Origin: Phaeosphaeria sp. MPI-PUGE-AT-0046c
Lineage: Eukaryota > Ascomycota > Dothideomycetes > Pleosporales > Phaeosphaeriaceae
Assembly (NCBI GenBank): GCA_020747045.1
Contig: JAGTJN010000014.1
Location: forward strand, 930,001-994,000
Direction: 5' to 3'
Length of the DNA stretch: 64,000 bases
The position numbers and the translations under genes are program-made. Under the pieces are notes generated by a model. It saw nothing but the letters and a program-made list of their open reading frames with translations, did not search any database and was not told where the DNA came from. Of the stretch, positions 19,856 to 29,938 are shown piece after piece (positions within the stretch are counted from its first letter, which is position 1; every line of letters starts with the position of its first letter).

Positions 19856-21796
19856 TCGCAATGTCGCTACGAAGTCTGCCAAGAGCTTCGATAGCTCTGA
19901 GGAATAGCTGTCGCAGAAATGTTGGCCCGGGATATCTGAGCGCAGTGGGACGCTTGACGCAGCAGCGATGGGCGAGTGAGGAGCCAAAGGGCAAGGGAGG
20001 GGAGAAGCCCTTCTATTTCCAGATGCAGGAGAGTATCTATGAGCGTGTGCAGAAGGAGAAGGCAGAGCAGTATCGGATCCAGTCGTTGCAGCAGAGGACG
20101 GCGAGAGGGCAGTTTTGGGCAACCATGTCTTGTAAGTATCAACCTTTGCACAGATTCTGAACAAAGAGTGCTGATTTGGCTGTGACAGTAATCTTCGGCG
20201 CATTGTCAATAGGATACTACTTTGGCCAAAAGACCCCCAAAAAAATAATCCCCACCTCGACCGCGCCGCTCGAAGCCTTTGTACCGCCCAAACACAACAT
20301 CTCGGAAGCGAACATGGAGGCCGCGTACATTGATCTCCGCGACATTGTCGGCAAAGAGAATCTGTCGCTTGAGACTGCAGAGCTGGAATCACACGCTGGG
20401 TCTTCGTGGTCTTCGCACCCCGCGCTACCAGGCGACGTGCCGTTTTGCATCGTCAGGCCGGGCAGCACGGTGGATGTCAGTGCGATTATGAAAGTGTGCC
20501 ATGAGCGGAAAATTCCTGTCACGCCGTACAGTGGTGGAACGAGTCTAGAGGGACACTTTGCAGCGACAAAGGGCGGGATTTGCATTGATTTCAGTCGTAT
20601 GGATCAGATTCTGAAGCTGCACAAAGAAGACTTGGACGTGGTGGTGCAGCCGGCTGTGGGATGGGAATATCTGAACGAAGAGCTGGCAAAGGATAACTTG
20701 TTCTTCCCACCTGACCCTGGTCCAGGTGCCATGATTGGCGGTATGGTTGGGACTGGGTGCTCTGGCACGAATGCGTACCGATACGGCACGATGAAGGACT
20801 GGGTTATTTCGCTGACTGTTGTTTTGGCCGATGGCACAATTATCAAGACGCGCCAACGGCCGAGAAAGTCTTCGGCGGGCTACGATCTCACGCGCATGTT
20901 CATCGGGAGCGAGGGCACGCTTGGACTCGTCACAGAAGCTACGTTGAAAGTTACAGTCAAGCCGCAACATACGAGCGTGGCAGTCTGCGCTTTCCCCAGC
21001 ATCCGTGCCGCAGCAGACTGCGTATTCAAGGTCGTTGGCGCAGGTGTCCCCATTGCGGCGATTGAGATCCTAGACGATGTGCAGATGAAATGCATCAACG
21101 ATGCTGGCCAGACGGCGAAAACATGGAAGAACGCACCTACTCTGTTCTTCAAATTTGGGGGCACGCCTAATGCAGTAAAGGAGCAGATTGGCCAGGTACA
21201 AGCACTGGCGAAGAGCTCTGGCTCCGTGAGCTTCGAGTTTGCAAAGTCAGAACAAGAGAAGGAGGATTTGTGGCAGGCGCGGAAAGAAGCGTTGTGGTCA
21301 GTCATGGCCAAGGGTGAGGGAAGTGATGATATGGCAGTGTGGACGACAGATGTCGCCGTGCCGATCTCGAAGCTGCCGCAGATTATCGAGGAGACCAAGG
21401 CGGAGATAAATAAAAGCGGATTATTGGCGAGCATTGTTGGACATGTAGGAGATGGAAACTTCCACAGTAAGTCCTCGTACACGCAACATTCCTTGCGAAT
21501 TCCAACACTAATATCACAATGTAGCCATTATCCTCTACGACAAGCACACAGAACACGAAAAAGCCAAACTCCTCGTGCACGACATGGTCAAGCGCGCCAT
21601 TGAGCTGGAGGGCACGGCGACGGGCGAACACGGCGTTGGACTCGTAAAGAGAGATTACCTGCCACATGAATTGGGGCAGACCACGGTGGATGCGATGAGG
21701 CAGCTCAAGAAGGCGTTCGATCCGCTATGTTTGCTCAACTGCGACAAGATTGTGAGATCGAGTTTGCCGAAGCCGGGAGAGGTGGCTGAGTGGTGA
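19852..21796 (+). CDS. dld1: D-lactate dehydrogenase (cytochrome), mitochondrial
   Basis: The CDS joins 19852-20131, 20189-21466 and 21525-21796 (609 residues). Both introns are GT-AG and 57-58 nt long. The N-terminus is rich in Arg, Ser and Leu like a mitochondrial presequence, followed by one hydrophobic segment (about 93-103, LIFGALSIGYY), so the enzyme probably faces the intermembrane space. The FAD-binding PCMH domain starts near 180 (CIVRPGSTVDV, PYSGGTSLEGH, PDPGPGAMIGGMVGTGCSGT). The FAD-oxidase C-terminal domain carries GHVGDGNFH (about 511-519) and TGEHGVGLVK. The family oxidises D-lactate to pyruvate and passes electrons to cytochrome c. An ATG three codons downstream (19861) could also be the start. 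Confidence 0.92.
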
Positions 21797-22088
21797 GATG
21801 TGAAAGGTATTTGTAGGATATTATTACGTTGGTATATATACGAGGAATCAATGATACAAGTCATGGTAAATGTGCCTGACATCCAACCCAAACTACATGT
21901 ATGCGATTTCTCAATATTCAAAATTAGCATCGTCACACCAGCACCAAGTCTACAAATAGCTCGCTCACCCGAGTCATGCGAACCGCAGTTCGCATACTTC
22001 CCGCGTCCCCAAAAATGCACCTCCCCGCAACCACAGCTCGCCCTCCCAGCCTCGCACCATGTAGTCGCCGCCACCCCACACGCACGCC

Positions 22089-23717
22089 ATGCCCACGCGC
22101 GCCATCAAATCCATCTTCTACACGCGCTTCCACCCGGAAAAAGGCTCCCACGTCCTCCACCAAGTGCCCCCCGGCTCCATCGTGCCCTCCCCGCTGCCCT
22201 CTGCCCTCCCCGCGCCCCTCGTGCACTTTCCCTCCATCGCGCCCTACTTGATTCCCACGCAGCAGTTTACGGACCGCCTGCTCACGTTTGTCGCGTCGCG
22301 GCACCGCGTCATTGGGTATCCCGTGTGTATACGGCAGCAGAACAAGTACGAGCGGAATGAGTTTATATTCAATTTCGCCGTGGTTGTGGGCGAGGGGGAG
22401 AGGGATTGGGGGCGGTTCGGGGAGGTGGTGAGGAAGCTTGGGCGGCTGTGTAGGGGATTAGAAGAGCAGGGTGGGTTCTTGAGTAAAGACGAGGAGCACG
22501 AGGGGGGTGTAGGGGGCAAAGTGTATGCGCTGTGCGAGATGGTGGCGGAGGATCTGAATGTGTACGGGGAGTGTATGATTCCTATTGGTACGTGTGATAT
22601 ATGTTCAGCTTGTGAAGGAGCTGGGTGGGGGAGAGAAGATGCTGATAGTTCGGACGTGATAGATGACTCTAATACGATTAATCTCAAACTCTTCCCTACG
22701 AGACCGCCTCCGCCGCCTGTCGTGGCGCACCAAGTCCCGCTCCTCACCATCTCGCTCGGGAGCCTGCAGACGCCGATTTCCTCGGACCTCACGCTCAATC
22801 GCATACTTCCTTTCATCAACGGCATACACAGCATCTCGCGCATTGCACAGCTCGCAGATACCGATCTCTCGTTGACGCGCCGCGCGGTCCAGCATCTTGT
22901 CTACTACGGATGTCTGGTCTTGCTCGATGTGTTCAGCTTCAGCGCCATCTACGCGCCCACGGCCGAGATGAGCGGATTCGTGGTCGACGACGAGATCAAG
23001 GATGAATGCTTGCGATACATCCGCGTGCCGAGTCTGCGTATAGCCGAGTCAAACAGCGCGCATGAAGCAGAGTCGGCTCGGAGAGAATCAGTCGCCTCCC
23101 CAGCCAGCGAAACTCCCACCACGATACACCAACCATCCGCCGAGGACGACACGCCACAGGGCCCAGATCACATGACCCTGATCCAGCTGTACACGTCGCT
23201 CCGCCAAGGGCAACAGCTCAAATCATGGGCATTGCAAAACACGGAGAACCTACGGGGCATCGATGTGCGAAGACTGATTACCTTTGGCATCATCAAAGGC
23301 TTCCTCTACCGCGTCCACAAATACGCCATCGCAACCACCTCAGCCCTCCCTCCCGCGCCGCCCGCATCGCTTGCAACATCCACCGTAAACCTGCGCGATG
23401 AAGAGAGCGCTGCGACAGTACGCGGCGGCCATCATCCACACCATGGCTCAACAGCAGGCCAGTCGATTGCGCATCCCACATTCTCAATCCACAGGCCCTC
23501 GACAGTGAGCATCAATCCACCGTTCCAGGCGCATGCTAGCGCAGAGGATGGAGGGAGTGGTGAGCATGAGCGCGAGAATGCCTTGCCGCTGCTCAAGTAT
23601 CTGGACGGCATGCATTGTTTTGACGAGATATGCACTGAGCTGGGATTGGCGGAGAAAGTGGTCGAGGGCAAGGTGAGGGGAATGGGCGAGGGTTTGGGGG
23701 TTATCGTGCAGCGGTAA
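22089..23717 (+). CDS. npr2: Nitrogen permease regulator 2 (SEACIT/GATOR1 subunit)
   Basis: The CDS joins 22089-22587 and 22663-23717 (517 residues). The start (AIKSIFYTRFHPEKGSHVLH) and the blocks GYPVCIRQQNKYERNEFIFN and TINLKLFPTRPPPPPV are hallmarks of Npr2. With Npr3 and Iml1 this family forms the complex that inactivates TORC1 through Gtr1 when amino acids are scarce, at the vacuolar membrane. The intron is inferred because removing 75 nt restores the conserved IPIDDSNTINLK. It has a GTACGT donor and a TAG acceptor. The intron is in frame and stop-free, so an unspliced mRNA would still encode a 542-residue protein. A low-complexity Ser/Pro insert precedes the C-terminal winged-helix-like part. 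Confidence 0.9.
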   Translation: MPTRAIKSIFYTRFHPEKGSHVLHQVPPGSIVPSPLPSALPAPLVHFPSIAPYLIPTQQFTDRLLTFVASRHRVIGYPVCIRQQNKYERNEFIFNFAVVVGEGERDWGRFGEVVRKLGRLCRGLEEQGGFLSKDEEHEGGVGGKVYALCEMVAEDLNVYGECMIPIGTCDICSACEGAGWGREDADSSDVIDDSNTINLKLFPTRPPPPPVVAHQVPLLTISLGSLQTPISSDLTLNRILPFINGIHSISRIAQLADTDLSLTRRAVQHLVYYGCLVLLDVFSFSAIYAPTAEMSGFVVDDEIKDECLRYIRVPSLRIAESNSAHEAESARRESVASPASETPTTIHQPSAEDDTPQGPDHMTLIQLYTSLRQGQQLKSWALQNTENLRGIDVRRLITFGIIKGFLYRVHKYAIATTSALPPAPPASLATSTVNLRDEESAATVRGGHHPHHGSTAGQSIAHPTFSIHRPSTVSINPPFQAHASAEDGGSGEHERENALPLLKYLDGMHCFDEICTELGLAEKVVEGKVRGMGEGLGVIVQR

Positions 23718-23949
23718 CGACAAGCGGAGCAACCTGTTCTCCCTCCTCGTTGCTGATTTATACAAGCGACCCGCAGCCCGTCGTCTGTCGTGCAGTAGGA
23801 TTCCAGTCTGTGCCTCCAGTGTAGTTCTCTTGATATGTTGAGATGCTCTGTCTAGCACATAGGGCCAGTCGATTGATGCGATGAAGCGCAGGCGCGGTAG
23901 CCACGTTGCCGTAATTGTACGCATAGAGCAGTCGAACCACAGATTGATC

Positions 23950-25944
23950 CTATACAATGACGTACTCTTTCATGCCATATTCTTCATAGTCCTTCCAGGT
24001 TGCAGTAGGCTTGCTCCTCGCAACACCAATACTATCCCCCCAGTAATCATCAGAACTGATCATGATATCTTCAGTGTTCCTCAGAAAGTCATGGCCCCAT
24101 CTGTGTTGGTCCACGCCGGCGACGTTAATCATCGTGTACGATGTATCACTGTTTGGCCGAAGTATGAAGGGAAACTTGATTCCAAAGAGTCCCACCACGA
24201 CGTCGCCGGGTCGTACTCCATCGTCGGGATTGGGGTGGTATGTGAGACCAAATGCACCATTATCGGTCATGTAGAATATTCGATTTCGGGTGTTTGCTTT
24301 CATGTCTTCGACGAGTGTTTCAGTTGCTAGTTGAGACCTGAAAGATGGCTCTTCCACCATTTGCGTTGGCGGAAATAATCCCAGAGCAGCTTCGCGTCTG
24401 TATTTTTCGAACCAGACCAAGTTGGATCTGGGCTTTAAAAGCACTGCGAGGAAATTCGGAGGCTGAATACCTTCCGGTTCGGCAAAAGAGTGCCACAGAT
24501 TGCGGATACTTTGTGGAAGCCCGGAGAGTGACTCATCTGGGTCCATGTTCCACAGAAGACGTCCGGACGTCTTTGTAATTGTGCCTATAGGGATTCCCGG
24601 TGCAAGAAGTCTGGTGTTGTCCACGGAAATATGAAGAGGTGCGAATGGTAGCCGATGAATCATTGCATGAAAGAGGTTTTTGGCTCGCCATGGTCGTTCC
24701 GAGCTATACAAGATAGTGAAAGGACGATGGTCAGCCTTACCAGAATAGGTCACCGCTGATCCGGCCTGACCATATATCACATTTTCGACATAGGTAGCGC
24801 CTTCAATGCTGAAGTCTGGTATCCAGGATGGCATTCCAGATAGCTTATCTAAGGTGATACTGGGTGCGTCGCTATATGCTTGCAAGGGAGCAAAGTAGTA
24901 CATCGCAAGCTTGTCATCGTGTAGCGCACGACATGCAGCATCGATATAAACTTGCTGAGTGGATTTTGTGTAGTCAGGCTCAATGTTTGTGTTCTGAAAG
25001 CTCGATATGCCTAAGATTCCAAAAACTTTGTCACGTGGATCGGTAGCCGAGAGGTGCATAGTGCGAAGTAGCTGTGTCGAGAAGGAGCGGGAGCAAGCCA
25101 TCTTTGCGACCATTCGAGCCGCTTTCACCAGCTCGGGTCGTGAATCAATGTCAGCTTTGTGATCGGGTAGCCACTGGATGAAGAACTCGAATGGCTCCCA
25201 TGGGAAACCAAAAGTTCCTATACGGATTGTCGCTCTCTGCGCCAAAGCGAGCTCTTGGACCACCCATGATCGAGAGAACCAAGGGCGACTGATGATGCAG
25301 TGAATTGCATCTAGAACATGGCCCTCGGCATTGATACATTCGTTTGCTTGTTCGTGCATTAGTGTTACGACGCTACACATGTAGTCGAAAAGTGTGGCCG
25401 TGAATGAAGTCCCACTCGCAAATTGGAATTGCATCGCTCCCAACACAGCTCGGAGATGAAGATCGGCCAGGTCTACAGGTCCGAGCCAGACAATGACTCC
25501 TTGCGCCGAAGAGTAGATTTTGCCCATCATTCGAACTTGGTGATTCCTTTCTTGTGTATCTTTCTGGTTCATGGATAGTGCATCAACCCACAAAGTGCGT
25601 CTTACGATGGTGCCACGGAGATGACGGAGAGCAGAATCGAGATTTGACGTAATCGTGGTCGGATTGCCGTTCAGTAAAGCATTGCTGGGAGCAAGCTCTG
25701 TGCCCCAAACATACGACAATGCTTCGTACGAGCGAGAACTGTTTGATAGATTACTGTGAACGAGATTGATTTCGATTTCATCTTCGAAAACGCCTGGTGC
25801 AAGCTCCAAGAGGCGAATTTCACCATTCTCTGAGTCGATTGGCATGTTTGAATATGGTGTCGAGGGTCGAGGCTGGGCATGTTGGGGAGGTCTGTAAGGC
25901 GAGGCGCGACTGGTGTCCCGGGGTGGACGCGTAGGGCGGGGCAT
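23950..25944 (-). CDS. HET domain (heterokaryon incompatibility) protein
   Basis: This 664-residue intronless protein has a HET domain near the N-terminus. YEALSYVWG lies at 73-81, followed by RRTLWVDALSMNQKDTQER and MGKIYSSAQGVIVWLGP. Such domains occur in fungal proteins that trigger cell death on fusion of unlike hyphae or that serve other self/non-self roles. A second conserved block, WFSRSWVVQELALA, is typical of large HET proteins. The C-terminal half has no recognised repeats (no WD40, NACHT or ankyrin). The ATG at 25944 is used because the frame upstream lacks an ATG. A Pro/Arg-rich leader precedes the domain. It converges with npr2 and borders a 4-kb gene-free tract on its 5' side. 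Allorecognition is not shown; only the domain is seen. Confidence 0.85.
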   Translation of the reverse strand: MPRPTRPPRDTSRASPYRPPQHAQPRPSTPYSNMPIDSENGEIRLLELAPGVFEDEIEINLVHSNLSNSSRSYEALSYVWGTELAPSNALLNGNPTTITSNLDSALRHLRGTIVRRTLWVDALSMNQKDTQERNHQVRMMGKIYSSAQGVIVWLGPVDLADLHLRAVLGAMQFQFASGTSFTATLFDYMCSVVTLMHEQANECINAEGHVLDAIHCIISRPWFSRSWVVQELALAQRATIRIGTFGFPWEPFEFFIQWLPDHKADIDSRPELVKAARMVAKMACSRSFSTQLLRTMHLSATDPRDKVFGILGISSFQNTNIEPDYTKSTQQVYIDAACRALHDDKLAMYYFAPLQAYSDAPSITLDKLSGMPSWIPDFSIEGATYVENVIYGQAGSAVTYSGKADHRPFTILYSSERPWRAKNLFHAMIHRLPFAPLHISVDNTRLLAPGIPIGTITKTSGRLLWNMDPDESLSGLPQSIRNLWHSFAEPEGIQPPNFLAVLLKPRSNLVWFEKYRREAALGLFPPTQMVEEPSFRSQLATETLVEDMKANTRNRIFYMTDNGAFGLTYHPNPDDGVRPGDVVVGLFGIKFPFILRPNSDTSYTMINVAGVDQHRWGHDFLRNTEDIMISSDDYWGDSIGVARSKPTATWKDYEEYGMKEYVIV

Positions 25945-28900
25945 ACTGGCCAAGATCGTGATAGACGGACGTCGATATCATGACCCTGAAGCTGGGATTG
26001 TGGTACGGCCAGATGACACGATACTGCGGTCGATGTATGCCTGATGTGAGTGAAAAGCAGAGCAATGCCGTTTGTCACTAGCTTGGAGGGTGTAACGAGA
26101 TTAAGGGTGGCGCAGCAAGGTAACCACCTATAAGCAGTAGACCGGTGGTCAACGATGCACGAAAGCTAAGTGATTTCAAACGTTGAAACATCGAAATGAA
26201 TTTGTCTTTTGATCTTTGTGTGACTTTCACGCCTCAGGAAGACTTTAGAAAACGAGATGGCGCATAGCATACTCTCAACATCTGAGGTTAGTTCATAGTG
26301 TAGGGTTTTTGGAAAGAAGCGGACTGAACGTCAAGGAGTATGTAAAGAACAGTGTCAGAGCTGCACTATTGTTGAAAGCAGCACCTGCCCAGTTGAGCAG
26401 GTATCGTGACATAATCCAACACGTGAGCCAGACTACCCTTCGGCCCCCCAGCATACACGACTAACTTACCTTCGCTGTACTTTCTTTTTAATACAACTAT
26501 CGTAAGGAGATTCACTGACGCACGATTGTCCATATTTCACGCAGATAGAGGCTGGAAACCCACACCGGTGAACGTGGACCCTAATACACGTACACATCGA
26601 CTCAACGCACAAGATTCCCCGACTGCACTATTCTCCACATCCCGCTCCTCCACCCGCGATGCGCACCCACCACCAACAGACGCGTTATATTCGTACACTA
26701 AGCGATACACAGGGCGTGAACCGGGCATGCATGTCTGTTAAGTAGGAATCGCGGGTGCTGGAGTCGAGCGGCTGGGACGGTTGTCCGATTGGCTTGAAGG
26801 GATATTCCTGTTTAGGATATAGAGCCGCATTGTTGGTTGGGAGATCGCGAAGGCGTACCAAAATGGATCTAGTGATACCTGATGACGAGGTCTAGTTTGT
26901 GGGTTGAAGAGTGCAAGGTATGGTGAAGGGGAGAGAGCATTAGGTGATCTATGACTTAGATTGGAGATGTAGGAGCGAGAGAAACAGACTTACATCATGG
27001 TGACAGCCACAGGACAATGAGACGAAAGAAAAATCAGATGTATAAGGTATGTCGTTACATGAGGCGTCTTCTGCGGCAACGGGCGCCAGTGAGCACGCAA
27101 TGATTATCGCGGCTTCTGTATATTTTACCAAAGTTGAACCTGTGAGAAGTGCTACTGGTATGTCGATACAGTGCCTTGAACACCTGGGGATGCACGAGCT
27201 TGCTCCGTCATATCTCTTCAAAGCCTCCTCGGTCCACGGTGCCACAAGGGCTGCATCGCCCCCAGGGGCGGTGTAGCGGACCTAAAGTGGAGATGAGCGG
27301 TTTCGAGGAACCCAGACGCTGAAGGCAAGCGCGTATATGCGGTTTCACGAGGCTGTACAATACTATTGTGTTGGCCCAAGGCAGACCGCGACACAGAACA
27401 AGCATATCTGTAGTGCGGCGAAGTTCTTTGTAAACGATAGGGTTGAGGCATCGTGGTCGCACGAGCTAGTCGGGAATGCGTCAGTGGTAATTGTCGGTCG
27501 GAGCATTGATGTTATGGCACGGGCAGGCTAATATGAAGGATTTACCGCTGGTGTGTCTTCGCCGCATCGTCATCGGTGAAGTTGTTCCAAGGATTCAGAG
27601 ACTTGCACATTCTGTTTAAGGGAATTGCATCCGTGACGGTTCGTTGATTGCTGGGCAGAATGCCTTAAACTGATAATGACTGAAGACAGCCGGATGCTGC
27701 GAAGTTTCCCGACCAGTTGATAGCGTGCAAACAGGCCTGGTCTGTTGGTGGCACTGCCAAATACGTACCAAAGCGGGTATGAGTAAGCCGGTAAGTGATG
27801 GAGCAGACATCCACTAAGCGAGGTTAGTTGGTGATATTATTCCCCCACGGAGCAATTCTAGAGCCTCAGCTTGTAATATACAACTGAAAGTGAGGAGTTA
27901 CTGAAGCATACCTTGGGCCATTGAGCGTGGCCTCGGTCAAAGCACAAGAATGGTTCAAAGGCTGATGAAGCGTTGTATTAACGCCAATTTGTTTTGCAAC
28001 CTGCGATACTGTCAAGTAGACATCGCCGATGACTTTTGCCCAAGACCATCAGTACCTAGTTTGTCCAAGGCTTTCAGCCTGGACACTATCATCGTAACTA
28101 TTTGTCCACCATTGACGGCTTTAGTGGCCACTTGACTCAAACCAGCTAAGCAGTGATGCACAAAGGTGTTGTTCGTGACGTCTGCCACAGAGGAGGTTGC
28201 AATAAGCGCCCATAGACGTGAGGGCGGGGCAGTAGCGGCTTTGTGCAGAAAGCGCTGTCGAAGGGTATCGTAATGGGAAGTGGGGTGCATGTGGCTTTGA
28301 GGCTCAGATGCCACATCGGTTTCAAGATTTTCTTGTGCAGCATATTGTGAACTGTGATGCTCACGGCTCAGCCAAATCAGCCACCGGTCATCTTGCTGCA
28401 GATTAAATTGACCATATCTGCAACCTGCTGCTCAACATACTGACAGCATGCCGGCCACGGTCAAGGTCTTTGCTCTGGAAATCAGTCTTTTCCGCCATGT
28501 GCGCGGCTAATTGCACGCGCGCTAGCAGCGCCAGGTCAGCCCGAGGCGGTGGCATGTGTGACCCGAGAGCAGGGGAAATGCTTGCAGCAAAAGAAACAAA
28601 CAATGGCATTGTGTTATAGCGTGGATCTGATGGCGGGTCGAAGGAGGATTGTCAGTTGGCAGTCCAAAGCGAGGTTAGATGAGGAGCATGCTGGTTGGCC
28701 AAAGTCGGTGCCCGAGCGTCTGGTAGCTGGAGCTTGTAAGCTTGTCTAAGCTAACGAGTCATGGCCACAACGACGATCGTGCACCTGCAGCATCAACGTG
28801 GATGCCATGCTTGAAGGAGCAGAAGTGTTGCAGGCTGTAGCACCTTGCAGCAGAGCACTACTGCTTGCCAACGGCGACAGAAACAAATAGTCACAATTGC

Positions 28901-29938
28901 TTGCTGTCCATTCGGTGGCAGCCGGCCACGTCTATGCAGGGTAAATGGGGCCGGATTCGTGGAGATAAAGCAAACAGTAAGACGGGCGAATCTCACAGCT
29001 GTGCCGCAACGGTACATGGAGACGGTGCAGCTCCCGTGCGCATGATTGTCCTCTTTGGCATAGACTGCGCGTAGCATGCATGTGGACGTCTTGCACTGGT
29101 CTCAGCAACGACGGTGCAGCGAGCCGGCCAATGCTGGACGGGTAGGCGAGTTCCAGGGGGCTGTCACTAATAAGGCTCACCGGATGGAGTGAACTGCACC
29201 CGTGGAGGCTGACGAGGCTTTTTGTGGAGCGAAGCTGAAAGGCGACGAGCCCGAGCAGAGGCCAGCAGCAACGACATGGCGATGGTGAAGCGATGTGTGC
29301 GAGCGAGCGTCCCAGCAGCGCGTCGGCCCAGTGCAGCGGGCACTGAGGTGGTTCCGGTGTTGTGTGTCGCTGAGCAATTGAGGGCATCGAGGAGCGATCC
29401 CAGCAATCTAGTGCCTCTGTCGGCGCTTAGTAGCGCGCCACATCAGGCATCCCTGGGGCTTCGACGCTGCCGGGGCTGCCATTGGCCTGCATCGCCAAGG
29501 CATGGCTTGCCGACAGCTGTGGGCGGGCAGTGGGAGCAGTTCGTTACACCAGCTCGTCGCCTGGCCTCTGCTCACGGCCACCACAGCTGCTATTCTCCAC
29601 CGAGGCTGCAGACGCGCTCGAAACCAAACACTCCCTCCATTCATCTTGACCCGGCAGCCGGCCTGCTTCCCTCTCCAGCGTTTACCTGTATAAGCCTTGC
29701 CCCCCTTCTGTTTCCCCTCTTAATATAGCTGCGAGCGCTTCACCCCCCGTCCAACGCCTTCGCGCCGCCCACACTGTCTTGATTCGCCGCGCAGCCTTGC
29801 CCACGTCAAACATCGCAGCGTGTTGGCGCGACAGGCAGCCCACCTCACGACCGACAGCAGCGAGCATCCTACGAGCACGCCAATTCGCGGCGCAGTCCTG
29901 GCGCAGCACAGCGCCGTCATTGAGCCTCCTGGTGAAGC
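25945..29938. other. About 4 kb gene-free interval
   Basis: The longest interval in the window with no supportable gene. Only short frames without family features occur. Those at 29165-29730 run in several overlapping frames and reflect GC-rich sequence. The left part holds the HET gene promoter and the right part the promoter and leader of the six-exon gene. Part may be an old, unrecognisable repeat, but I see no transposase or LTR. Confidence 0.5.

Noticed and set aside
29222..29728. 168-codon plus-strand frame before the six-exon gene
   Set aside because: GC-rich sequence with open frames in several phases, no family resemblance, and no good start codon; probably promoter and leader sequence.
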